This document shows, one piece after another, positions 57,142 through 64,000 of a stretch of 64,000 bases of DNA. Every line of letters begins with the position of its first letter. The first letter of the stretch is position 1. The notes beneath the pieces were generated by a model. It ran no database searches, was not told the origin of the DNA, and worked only from the letters and a program-made list of their open reading frames with translations. Both the position numbers and the translations under genes were made by a program. The stretch lies in contig CANMWN010000003.1 in assembly GCA_947501625.1 (NCBI GenBank), forward strand, positions 1 through 64,000, read 5' to 3'. The stretch comes from an uncultured Flavobacteriaceae bacterium (GTDB lineage: Bacteria > Bacteroidota > Bacteroidia > Flavobacteriales > Flavobacteriaceae).

Positions 57142-57202
57142 CGTCATTCCGAACTTGTTTCGGAATCTCATCATGAGAATCTGAAATATATTCAGATTGA
57201 CG
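57142..57202. repeat. Composite palindromic repeat, copy 1
   Basis: Outer CGTCA (57142-57146) and TGACG (57198-57202) enclose three hairpins: ATTCCGAA/TTCGGAAT (57146-57153 and 57159-57166), CTCAT/ATGAG (57167-57171 and 57173-57177) and TCTGAA/TTCAGA (57180-57185 and 57191-57196). Confidence 0.85.
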
Positions 57203-57221
57203 TAAATGATTTAATAATATT

Positions 57222-57656
57222 ATGAGCGATAATAAAAATAAGATTCCTGCTTCCGCAGGAACTAAAGTAACACCAAGAGGCGCATATCCACATGTAAAAG
57301 TTGTTGGAGATTTTATTTTTGTTTCAGGTACTAGTTCAAGGCGACCAGACAATACTATTGCTGGTGTTGATATTATTGACGAAATGGGAACTAAACACTT
57401 GAATATTGAAACCCAAACACGTGAAGTTTTAAAAAATATAGATGCCAATTTAAAAAAAGTAGGTGCTTCTATTAAAGATGTGGTTGATGTTTCTACATTC
57501 TTGGTAAACATGAATGATTTTGCAGGATATAATAAAGCCTATGCTGAATTTTTTGACAAAGAAACAGGGCCAACACGTACAACAGTTGCTGTGCATCAAT
57601 TACCACATCCAGATTTGGTGGTTGAGATAAAAGTAACTGCTTATAAGAAACAATAA
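57222..57656 (+). CDS. RidA-family protein, probable 2-aminomuconate deaminase
   Basis: The 144-residue trimeric RidA/YjgF-fold protein has [43 protein letters not shown] and GPTRTTVAV with the conserved Arg (R119). In kynurenine operons this branch is placed as the deaminase acting on 2-aminomuconate after the dehydrogenase step; general imine deaminase activity is possible. Residues 8-14 (IPASAGT) are encoded by a palindrome of the repeat family at 57244-57261, so this N terminus probably arose from the repeat. A later in-frame start is not obvious; [11 protein letters not shown] is the first conserved segment. Confidence 0.85.
   Translation: MSDNKNKIPASAGTKVTPRGAYPHVKVVGDFIFVSGTSSRRPDNTIAGVDIIDEMGTKHLNIETQTREVLKNIDANLKKVGASIKDVVDVSTFLVNMNDFAGYNKAYAEFFDKETGPTRTTVAVHQLPHPDLVVEIKVTAYKKQ
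57244..57261. repeat. Palindromic repeat inside coding sequence
   Basis: TTCCTGC (57244-57250) and GCAGGAA (57255-57261) enclose TTCC. The same sequence type is found between genes at 61748-61767. Here it is translated as part of the RidA-like protein. Confidence 0.85.
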
Positions 57657-57658
57657 AT

Positions 57659-57722
57659 GTCATCCCTGCGAAGGCAGGAATCTCAAGAATAGAAACTAAA
57701 AAGATTCCCGCTTTCTCGGGAA
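57659..57722. repeat. Palindromic repeat, copy 3
   Basis: Two hairpins: CCTGC/GCAGG (57665-57669 and 57674-57678) within TGTCATCCCTGCGAAGGCAG, and TTCCCG/CGGGAA (57705-57710 and 57717-57722). It lies between the RidA gene and the first DUF6090 gene and begins three bases after the RidA stop. Confidence 0.83.
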
Positions 57723-57728
57723 ATATGT

Positions 57729-58358
57729 ATGATTAAACTCTTCCGACATATACGTAAATCATTACTTATGGAAAATAAGACATCCAAATATTTTAAATAC
57801 GCTATTGGAGAAATAGTATTGGTTGTTATTGGGATTCTCATTGCTCTTCAAATAAATAATTGGAATGAAAATAAAAAAATAAATCGCTCAATAAATACTA
57901 CGTTGACTCTTTTGAAAGATGAGATTATGACAAATAGAAATAAAATAAATCAAGTAAAAGACTATCATGTCATGGTTAGAGATACGTTGCAAAAAATTGA
58001 TATGCCTAAAACTAAAGAAGGAATTGGTAAAGCGTTAACGTTTTGGAAAGGTATGAGGACACCAAGGCTTCAAGACGCAGCATTTCAAACAAGTATTCAA
58101 TCTGGAATTGGTAAAGAATTTGATCCTGAACTCCTAAAAAATTTAAATAATTTATATACATATCAAGATAGTTATAATAACTTTACTAATCAATCTGCCC
58201 AAATATTCTTTAATGCCGATTTTACAGATGTTACTAGTTTTGGGAAAATGATGGCTTCAGTACAAATGACAATGAATGATTTGTATTTTTTCGAAAGAGA
58301 ATTTGACAATCTTTTTGAAAATACTTTAACTAAAATAGATTCAATATATAATAAATAA
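57729..58358 (+). CDS. DUF6090 family membrane protein, copy 1
   Basis: The 209-residue protein opens with the conserved block KLFRHIRKSLLMENKTSKYF, then the membrane helix EIVLVVIGILIALQINNW (about 31-48). After NENK the rest (about 52-209) is a helical, charged domain unlike the other two copies. One helix with a short basic cytoplasmic N terminus suggests a type II membrane protein with a periplasmic domain. The function is unknown. Confidence 0.82.
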   Translation: MIKLFRHIRKSLLMENKTSKYFKYAIGEIVLVVIGILIALQINNWNENKKINRSINTTLTLLKDEIMTNRNKINQVKDYHVMVRDTLQKIDMPKTKEGIGKALTFWKGMRTPRLQDAAFQTSIQSGIGKEFDPELLKNLNNLYTYQDSYNNFTNQSAQIFFNADFTDVTSFGKMMASVQMTMNDLYFFEREFDNLFENTLTKIDSIYNK

Positions 58359-58359
58359 T

Positions 58360-58482
58360 ATGAGCGGATTTGACATTGTTATGGTTATTACAGTTATACT
58401 ATTTGCAAGATTAGGTGTGCGATTGGTTACTGGATATAACAAAATGAAAAAAGATAAAGACCAAAATAAAGACAATGATTAA
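58360..58482 (+). CDS. Small 40-residue membrane protein
   Basis: The ORF MSGFDIVMVITVILF then ARLGVRLVTGYNKMKKD and a Lys/Asp-rich tail starts one base after the stop of the first DUF6090 gene and overlaps the start of the second by eight bases. A hydrophobic helix (about 5-22) precedes a charged tail. Close packing on both sides argues that it is translated. The function is unknown. Confidence 0.6.
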   Translation: MSGFDIVMVITVILFARLGVRLVTGYNKMKKDKDQNKDND

Positions 58483-59215
58483 ATTCTTTCGACATATCCG
58501 AAAATCATTACTCAACGAAGGTAAGACTTCTAAGTATTTCAAATACGCTATTGGAGAAATTGTACTTGTTGTGATTGGTATTATGATTGCCTTGCAGATT
58601 AATAATTGGAATGAAAATAGAATATCTCAAAATTCAAAAACTCAATATTTCGAGCAATTATTAGAAGAAATAGAATTAGATATTACAGGAATAAAGGTAA
58701 ATCTAGAAAGATTAGATGGAGCTGTAAAATCATATGATACTTATGAGACTATCTACGAAACGTCTAATATATCATTAGACACTATTTATAATAATATCAG
58801 AAAATTACCTAAAAGTTATGGTCCAGTATCTTTTAACACAAAGACTATTGAAGTATTAAAATCTACAGGTGACATTAAACTTCTTCCAAACAAAATTCAA
58901 ATATTATTAGTAAACCTTGAAACTTCACAGGAAAAATACAGGATGGTTAATACAGGTAATTATGGTATGTATATGAATCTAGTTAAAGAAACATATCTCA
59001 TGAATGGCTTTTCCATAGAAAGCAAATTAGCAAATCAAGCCCGTTTTGCTAAAGCATTAGATTTTAAGAGTAAATTACCAGAACAATTAGCCAAGCAGCA
59101 TTTAGCATTTAGCATAAAAAATTTCGCGGATTTAAATGCATCAATAGTGTTAAATGAAATTTTAATAACTGTCAATGAGTTAAAACTACTTATTGAAAAA
59201 GAACTAAAAAAATAA
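58475..59215 (+). CDS. DUF6090 family membrane protein, copy 2
   Basis: The 246-residue paralogue of the previous and next copies has the same N-terminal block (KFFRHIRKSLLNEGKTSKYF) and membrane helix. The region after about residue 52 is a different helical domain. It overlaps the small ORF before it and is one base from the third copy, indicating translational coupling. Confidence 0.83.
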   Translation: MIKFFRHIRKSLLNEGKTSKYFKYAIGEIVLVVIGIMIALQINNWNENRISQNSKTQYFEQLLEEIELDITGIKVNLERLDGAVKSYDTYETIYETSNISLDTIYNNIRKLPKSYGPVSFNTKTIEVLKSTGDIKLLPNKIQILLVNLETSQEKYRMVNTGNYGMYMNLVKETYLMNGFSIESKLANQARFAKALDFKSKLPEQLAKQHLAFSIKNFADLNASIVLNEILITVNELKLLIEKELKK

Positions 59216-59216
59216 A

Positions 59217-60005
59217 ATGATTAAATTCTTCCGACATATCAGAAAATCATTGCTTAATGAAGGTAAAACCTCTAAGTATTTTAAATATGCTATTGGAGAA
59301 ATCGTATTGGTTGTGATTGGGATTTTGATTGCTTTACAGATTAATAATTGGAATGAGAATAAAAAAGACAGACAAGAAGAAAAAGCCCTTTTAATTCAAT
59401 TAAAATCAGAATTTGAGAGTAATTTAAAGCAACTAGATCAAAAAATTGATATTAGAAATAGTATGATTACTGCGTCTTTCAAATTATTAGAATATGTTGA
59501 TAACCCAACTTTAAGAAATAATGATAGTATTAATAAGTACTTAGTATTTACAGTTTTATCTCCCACATTTGATCCGATTGTAAATGACATTAATAGTTCA
59601 GGAAGAATACAATTATTAACCAATAATAGATTAAAAGAATTATTGTCTCTTTGGACAAGCGAGATTATACAAGTAACGGAAGAAGAAGTTGGTTGGGATT
59701 ATTATAAAAACAATGTTTACAGACCTTTTTTATTAGAATATGGCTCATATAGAAATATGTTAAACGCCTATTGGAAAAACAATACAATGGATGCTTTCCA
59801 TTTAGATAAGGGTACTGAAATAAAATTCGATTTAAAAAACTCTAAAGTAAATGTCAATGCATCTAAAGTTTTTGAAAGCTCAAAAATTGAAGACCATATG
59901 GCGTATTGTGCAACAATGACAAAAATTGCCAATACACAATCTAAAAGTTTAAGAATTCGCATTGTTGAGATATTAACTATAATAGAAGAACAATTAAAAG
60001 AATAA
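59217..60005 (+). CDS. DUF6090 family membrane protein, copy 3
   Basis: The 262-residue third tandem paralogue shares the N-terminal 50 residues almost exactly with copy 2 and then diverges. The periplasmic-type region has helices and no cysteines of note. It overlaps the aldehyde dehydrogenase start by one base, so it is inside the same operon as the kynurenine enzymes. Confidence 0.83.
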   Translation: MIKFFRHIRKSLLNEGKTSKYFKYAIGEIVLVVIGILIALQINNWNENKKDRQEEKALLIQLKSEFESNLKQLDQKIDIRNSMITASFKLLEYVDNPTLRNNDSINKYLVFTVLSPTFDPIVNDINSSGRIQLLTNNRLKELLSLWTSEIIQVTEEEVGWDYYKNNVYRPFLLEYGSYRNMLNAYWKNNTMDAFHLDKGTEIKFDLKNSKVNVNASKVFESSKIEDHMAYCATMTKIANTQSKSLRIRIVEILTIIEEQLKE

Positions 60006-61444
60006 TGAATATTCAAAACTACATAAGCGGTAAATTTATGCCAGCCGTTGCTAACAGCTATATTGATAATTACAATCCATCAAACGGAGAAGTATATGGT
60101 CAAATTCCTAATTCTTCTAGTGAAGATGTAGAATTGGCATATCAATCAGCAAAGAATGCTTTTAAGCAGTGGTCAAATACAACTTTTGAAGAACGTAGTA
60201 GAATCCTCATAAAAATATCAGAATTATTAGAAGCAAATTTAGAACGTTTTGCAGTAGCAGAATCTAAAGACAATGGAAAACCATTATCATTGGCTAGAAA
60301 AATAGACATTCCAAGAGCCGCAAGTAATTTTCGTTTTTTCGGAAATGCCATAACACAGTTTGCAAGCGAAAGTCACGAAAGTGTAGGTCAAGGAGCAATT
60401 AATTACACGTTACGTCAACCTATAGGAGTTGTCGGTTGTATTTCTCCGTGGAATTTACCTTTGTATTTATTTACTTGGAAAATTGCTCCAGCAATTGCAG
60501 CAGGAAATTGTGTGGTTGCTAAGCCGAGTGAAGTAACTCCAATGACGGCATATTTGTTGGGTGAAATTTGTACAGAAGCAGGACTTCCAATAGGCGTATT
60601 AAATATTGTACACGGTTTAGGAACAACCACTGGTCAAGCCATTGTCGAGCATCCTAATATTAAAGCTATTTCTTTTACTGGCGGAACAGCAACAGGAGCG
60701 CATATTGCTCGCGTAGCAGCACCAATGTTTAAGAAATTGTCGTTAGAATTAGGAGGGAAAAATCCAAATATCATTTTTGCCGATTGTGATTATGATGATA
60801 TGTTGGAAACTTCAGTTCGTTCATCGTTTACCAATCAAGGACAGATTTGTCTTTGCGGAAGTAGAATATTTGTGGAAGAATCTATTTATGAAAAATTCAA
60901 AAAAGATTTTGTAGAAAAAGTAAAACTATTAAAAGTTGGGCATCCATCAGATGAAGACACCAATATTGGCGCGTTGGTTTCAAAACCGCATTTAGAAAAA
61001 GTTGCTGAATATATAGAAATTGCCAAACAAGAAAACGGAAAAGTATTGTGTGGAGGCGAAAGAGTTACAGTTAAAGGAAGTGAAAATGGATATTATTTAC
61101 AACCAACAGTCATAGAAGTTACAACTGACGAATGCAGAGTGAATCAAGAAGAAATATTTGGTCCAGTTGTGACGATTATGCCTTTTACAACTGAAGAAGA
61201 AGTACTTGAAATGGCAAACAAGGTAAAATACGGATTATCAACAACGCTGTGGACAAGCGATTTGAAAAGAACGATGCGAATGAGTAATCAATTGCAATCT
61301 GGAATTGTATGGGTAAATACTTGGATGATGCGTGACTTAAGAACACCTTTTGGCGGAGTAAAAGCAAGTGGAGTAGGACGTGAAGGTGGATTTGAAGCAT
61401 TGCGTTTTTTTACCGAAGCAAAGAATGTGTGTATAAAGTATTAA
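60005..61444 (+). CDS. Aldehyde dehydrogenase, probable 2-aminomuconate-6-semialdehyde dehydrogenase
   Basis: The 479-residue NAD-dependent enzyme has catalytic C282 in GQICLCG, base E248 in SLELGGKNP, and the GVVGCISPWNLPL and FTGGTATGAHI NAD site. From its place in the operon and homology to AmnC/Aldh8-type enzymes it should oxidise 2-aminomuconate semialdehyde. Substrate is inferred. It overlaps the third DUF6090 gene by one base. A palindromic repeat begins two bases after its stop. Confidence 0.9.
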   Translation: MNIQNYISGKFMPAVANSYIDNYNPSNGEVYGQIPNSSSEDVELAYQSAKNAFKQWSNTTFEERSRILIKISELLEANLERFAVAESKDNGKPLSLARKIDIPRAASNFRFFGNAITQFASESHESVGQGAINYTLRQPIGVVGCISPWNLPLYLFTWKIAPAIAAGNCVVAKPSEVTPMTAYLLGEICTEAGLPIGVLNIVHGLGTTTGQAIVEHPNIKAISFTGGTATGAHIARVAAPMFKKLSLELGGKNPNIIFADCDYDDMLETSVRSSFTNQGQICLCGSRIFVEESIYEKFKKDFVEKVKLLKVGHPSDEDTNIGALVSKPHLEKVAEYIEIAKQENGKVLCGGERVTVKGSENGYYLQPTVIEVTTDECRVNQEEIFGPVVTIMPFTTEEEVLEMANKVKYGLSTTLWTSDLKRTMRMSNQLQSGIVWVNTWMMRDLRTPFGGVKASGVGREGGFEALRFFTEAKNVCIKY

Positions 61445-61445
61445 T

Positions 61446-61513
61446 TGTCATTCTCGCGAACGCGGGAATCCAAAATTTAACAAAATAGATTCCGCATTAA
61501 GTGCGGAATGACA
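61446..61513. repeat. Composite palindromic repeat, copy 4
   Basis: Outer TGTCATT (61446-61452) pairs with AATGACA (61507-61513). Inside are ATTCTCGCG/CGCGGGAAT (61450-61458 and 61461-61469) and ATTCCGCA/TGCGGAAT (61489-61496 and 61502-61509). An ATG inside it (61508-61510) could be used as a start codon of the next gene. Confidence 0.85.
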
Positions 61514-61519
61514 AAACAG

Positions 61520-61738
61520 ATGAATAAAGATATTAGGAAGAAGATTATAACTGTATGTAATGATAAAATTGAAAAGAAAGGCGAGAATGTAGGATTATCA
61601 TTCTATGCTTTTTTTGCAAATAAAAATGATAACCCAACTTTGTTGATGGAAGTTGCTAAATGGTGGATACAAAAACATAAATTCGATCATTTTGAAAAAG
61701 CAGTGAAGATTAAAAAAATGATTATTGAAAATAAGTAA
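61520..61738 (+). CDS. Small hypothetical protein (possibly DUF6500)
   Basis: The 72-residue product (start at ATG 61520) reads DIRKKIITVCNDKIEKKGENVG then LSFYAFFANKNDNPTLLMEV and a basic end. I recall this pattern from a short family named DUF6500, but cannot verify it. An in-frame ATG at 61508 lies inside the palindromic repeat. The repeats flank it on both sides. The function is unknown. Confidence 0.7.
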   Translation: MNKDIRKKIITVCNDKIEKKGENVGLSFYAFFANKNDNPTLLMEVAKWWIQKHKFDHFEKAVKIKKMIIENK

Positions 61739-61745
61739 CTTGTTG

Positions 61746-61850
61746 TCATTCCTGCGAAAGCAGGAATCCATATAGAAATTATTAACAAATCGTCATTCTG
61801 AACTTGTTTCAGAATCACATTAAAAAGATACCTGCTTTCGCAGTCATATT
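61746..61850. repeat. Cluster of palindromic repeats, copy 5
   Basis: Three hairpins: ATTCCTGC/GCAGGAAT with loop GAAA (61748-61755 and 61760-61767), ATTCTGAA/TTCAGAAT (61795-61802 and 61808-61815) and a partial CTGC/GCAG (61832-61835 and 61840-61843). The ATG of the next gene begins at 61851. Confidence 0.85.
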
Positions 61851-62627
61851 ATGAATTTAGGAATAGAAAATAAAAACGCATTGGTTTGCGGAAGTACACA
61901 AGGAATTGGAAAAGCATCTGCAATGACTTTAGCAGCTGAAGGTGCTAATGTGACGTTGCTTGCAAGAAATGAAGACAAACTAAAACAAGTATTAGCCGAA
62001 CTTCCAAATAATGATCAAAATCATAATTATTTGGTGGCTGACTTTCAGAAGCCAGATGAATTAAAAGTCAAATTAGATAATTCCAATTTAGAATTTCACA
62101 TTCTGATTAACAATACAGGAGGTCCAGCAGGTGGACCTGTTTTTAAGGCATCTTTAGAGGAGTTTGAATCGGCATTTACACAACATTTGAAATGTAATCA
62201 CGTATTGGTACAAGCAGTTGTACCGTTTATGAAAACACAATGTTTTGGTAGAATCATAAATATTATTTCGACTTCTGTTAAGCAACCATTGGATGGTTTA
62301 GGAGTTTCAAATACGATTCGTGGTGCTGTTGCTAATTGGTCAAAAACATTGGCAAATGAGTTGGGAGAACACGGAATTACAGTAAATAATGTGCTTCCAG
62401 GAGCAACAGGAACAGAAAGATTGTCTGAAATATTGAAAAATAAATCAGCAAAAACTGGAAAGTCAATTGATGAGGTTTCTGATGGAATGAAAAATGCGGT
62501 TCCAGCAAAAAGATTTGCACAACCTCAAGAAATTGCAAACGCAGTTGCCTTCTTGTCTAGTGCTGCTGCAAGTTATATAAACGGAATTAATCTACCTGTT
62601 GATGGTGGAAGAACAAAATCTTTGTAG
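61851..62627 (+). CDS. SDR-fold protein with altered active site
   Basis: The 258-residue Rossmann protein has cofactor motif CGSTQGIG (13-20) and a variant NNTG (87-90). In the usual YxxxK position there is GVSNTIRGAV, so Tyr is Ser (S153) and Lys is Arg (R157). Ser/Thr around 140-142 is present (STSV). This subtype is known in bacterial SDRs and may have a different chemistry or no reductase activity. Its place between the dehydrogenase and dioxygenase genes suggests a role in this pathway. Confidence 0.82.
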   Translation: MNLGIENKNALVCGSTQGIGKASAMTLAAEGANVTLLARNEDKLKQVLAELPNNDQNHNYLVADFQKPDELKVKLDNSNLEFHILINNTGGPAGGPVFKASLEEFESAFTQHLKCNHVLVQAVVPFMKTQCFGRIINIISTSVKQPLDGLGVSNTIRGAVANWSKTLANELGEHGITVNNVLPGATGTERLSEILKNKSAKTGKSIDEVSDGMKNAVPAKRFAQPQEIANAVAFLSSAAASYINGINLPVDGGRTKSL

Positions 62628-62653
62628 ATTTATAGAATTAAAAAACACAAACT

Positions 62654-63187
62654 ATGAGCAAATTAGTATCGCCTTTAAATTTTAAAGCATGGATTGAAGA
62701 AAATCGTCATTTGTTAAAACCACCAGTCGGAAACAAATGTGTGTGGAAAGATGGGGATTTTATTGTGATGGTTGTTGGAGGTCCTAATAGTAGAAAAGAT
62801 TATCATTATAATGAAACGCCAGAATTTTTCTATCAAGTAGAAGGAGATATTGTGCTAAAAATAATTGATAAAGGAACTCCAAAAGATGTGCATATCAAAG
62901 AAGGGGATATTTATTTGTTACCTCCAAAAGTGCCTCATTCTCCACAACGTGGAGCAAATACAGTAGGTTTAGTAATTGAGTATAAGAGACCAGAAGGAAT
63001 GCGTGATGCGTTGTTGTGGTTTTGTGAAAATTGTGTGACAAAATTATATGAAGAAGATTTTACTGTAAAAAATATTGAGACAGATATGCCGAAAATATTT
63101 GACAAATATTATAACGATCAAGCAAAGCGTAGTTGTCCAAATTGTGGTGAAATTATGCAACCGCCAAAAAAAGTCCAGATAGATTGA
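62654..63187 (+). CDS. nbaC: 3-Hydroxyanthranilate 3,4-dioxygenase
   Basis: The 177-residue cupin enzyme opens the aromatic ring of 3-hydroxyanthranilate. Iron ligands are H51 and E57 (DYHYNETPEFFY) and H95 (PHSPQRG). The C-terminal rubredoxin-like zinc/iron site has C124 and C127 (FCENC) and C161 and C164 (CPNCG), as in bacterial enzymes of about this length. It immediately precedes the ACMSD-like gene, with one base between them, so they are co-transcribed. Confidence 0.94.
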   Translation: MSKLVSPLNFKAWIEENRHLLKPPVGNKCVWKDGDFIVMVVGGPNSRKDYHYNETPEFFYQVEGDIVLKIIDKGTPKDVHIKEGDIYLLPPKVPHSPQRGANTVGLVIEYKRPEGMRDALLWFCENCVTKLYEEDFTVKNIETDMPKIFDKYYNDQAKRSCPNCGEIMQPPKKVQID

Positions 63188-63188
63188 T

Positions 63189-64000
63189 ATGAAGCGTAAA
63201 TTAAGAATAAACGGTCACTCGCATTTATTGCCATATCCTGAACAGATTCCTCAGTTTATGAAAGATAAAGGAATTTTTTGGGTAGATAAAGATCGAAAAT
63301 ATATGCTGCAAAAAGATTGGAGTCGTCCTGTCACAGATTCTAGTTTCTTTTTGGATGAAAAACTTGCTTGGATGGAGCATTTTAAAATAGATCATGCTGT
63401 AGTTTTAAATCTATCTCAATTGTATGGAAATGGATTGCGATTAGAAGAGATGAAGCAAGCGTTGCGCTTTCAAAATGATTTTAATGCCAAAGTACAGCAC
63501 GATAATCCTTCAAAATTTACTTGCGGATTTGTAGTTCATCCAGGATTTGTTCGTGGAGCATTATGGGAAATAGAGCGCTGTGTTGAGGTTCTTGGAATGC
63601 GTTTGTTGTGTTTGCCAACACACTATATGGACACTATTGGAACTTGGCGTTGTATATTTGATGAAGAAAACGAACCTATTTTTGAATTGGCAAATAAGTA
63701 CAATTTGGCAGTAGAAATTCATCCGTATGATGGAGAAAAATTTATCAAACTTCAAAATACTTCATGGCGTTTTCATTTAATTTGGATGTTGGCTCAATGT
63801 GCAGACGCATATCATTTTTTAACACTCAATGGTTATTACGAAAAATATCCAAACATGCGTATTTGTTTTGCGCACGGAGGTCAATTAGCACAAATGAATT
63901 TAGGTCGTCGTATTCAAGGATTTGATGGTCGTCCAGATTTGTTTGAAGGAAAATCACACCCAAGAAAAGCAGTTGGACACAAAAATATTTTCTTTGATAC
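63189..64000 (+). CDS. ACMSD-like amidohydrolase (decarboxylase), 3' end outside window
   Basis: At least 270 residues are seen, and the reading frame runs off the window end. The start INGHSHLLPYPEQIP carries the HxH metal motif (H10, H12) of 2-amino-3-carboxymuconate-6-semialdehyde decarboxylase-type amidohydrolases. Later segments are VEIHPYDGE with another His, and FAHGGQLAQMN. With 3-hydroxyanthranilate dioxygenase upstream, decarboxylation of its ring-opened product is the likely reaction. About 60 C-terminal residues are missing. Confidence 0.9.
   Translation, partial: MKRKLRINGHSHLLPYPEQIPQFMKDKGIFWVDKDRKYMLQKDWSRPVTDSSFFLDEKLAWMEHFKIDHAVVLNLSQLYGNGLRLEEMKQALRFQNDFNAKVQHDNPSKFTCGFVVHPGFVRGALWEIERCVEVLGMRLLCLPTHYMDTIGTWRCIFDEENEPIFELANKYNLAVEIHPYDGEKFIKLQNTSWRFHLIWMLAQCADAYHFLTLNGYYEKYPNMRICFAHGGQLAQMNLGRRIQGFDGRPDLFEGKSHPRKAVGHKNIFFD

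Noticed and set aside
57011-57511. Minus-strand frame of 166 codons
   Set aside because: Antisense to the RidA gene and the repeat; the forward genes are well supported.
57142-61850. CRISPR array
   Set aside because: The repeats are unevenly spaced, of several types and separated by genes; no cas genes are present.

Overview
The window reads as chromosomal DNA of a marine-type member of the Flavobacteriaceae (Bacteroidota). The evidence is AT-rich DNA, TAnnTTTG promoters with an upstream TTTG in front of both tRNA genes and rpmE2, gliding and type IX secretion genes (gldJ, porU, porV), PafA phosphatase, NhaD, a fused SerB-SerA protein, lipoproteins with late Cys lipoboxes, and type B ribosomal protein L31. 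Genus and species cannot be fixed from the sequence alone.

Layout. 0-9 kb: the 3' end of a 5S rRNA gene (the tail of an rRNA operon), an acyl-CoA dehydrogenase, anmK, an amino-acid dehydrogenase, nhaD, an exbB-exbD-tonB energy-transducing operon, folC and tRNA-Val. An 18-nt copy of the tRNA-Val 3' end lies just downstream. 9-17 kb: a four-gene operon of exported proteins (a C1 papain-like protease, a lipoprotein and two M48-like metallopeptidases with Sel1 or TPR repeats) converges on a pair encoding a FecR-like exported protein and a CHASE2 membrane protein. 17-32 kb: pfkA, gap, a BadF-type kinase, murF, gldJ, porU, porV, cdd, pafA and an MlaE/MlaF lipid-transport pair. 32-40 kb: tRNA-Lys, a DUF389 protein, a mannose-1-phosphate guanylyltransferase, a SprT-like protein, an SDR, lipoproteins and rpmE2.

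39.85-43.1 kb is the accessory part of the window. Two genes on the minus strand (a HEPN-like small protein and a DUF262/HNH protein of the GmrSD type, both plausible phage-defence genes) are separated by an 18-nt direct repeat, a 277-bp element with 15-bp inverted ends, and a 126-nt imperfect palindrome bounded by CAAC and GTTG. The arrangement resembles a gene-cassette array but lacks canonical integron core sites. This is the best candidate for something undescribed.

43-54 kb: an Asp/Asn beta-hydroxylase-like protein, a GNAT-like protein, pdhC and pdhA, a NUDIX hydrolase, gcvP, a UbiA-like protein and serB-serA. 54-64 kb: a tryptophan/kynurenine catabolic operon on the plus strand. It encodes kynureninase (kynU), kynurenine 3-monooxygenase (kmo), 3-hydroxyanthranilate dioxygenase, an ACMSD-like decarboxylase cut by the window end, an aldehyde dehydrogenase fitting 2-aminomuconate semialdehyde, and a RidA-family protein fitting 2-aminomuconate deaminase. 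Together these would take kynurenine through 3-hydroxyanthranilate to 2-aminomuconate and its deaminated product. The operon also contains three tandem DUF6090 membrane proteins, a 40-residue membrane ORF, and short palindromic repeats of one family. One of these palindromes has become coding sequence at the N terminus of the RidA gene.
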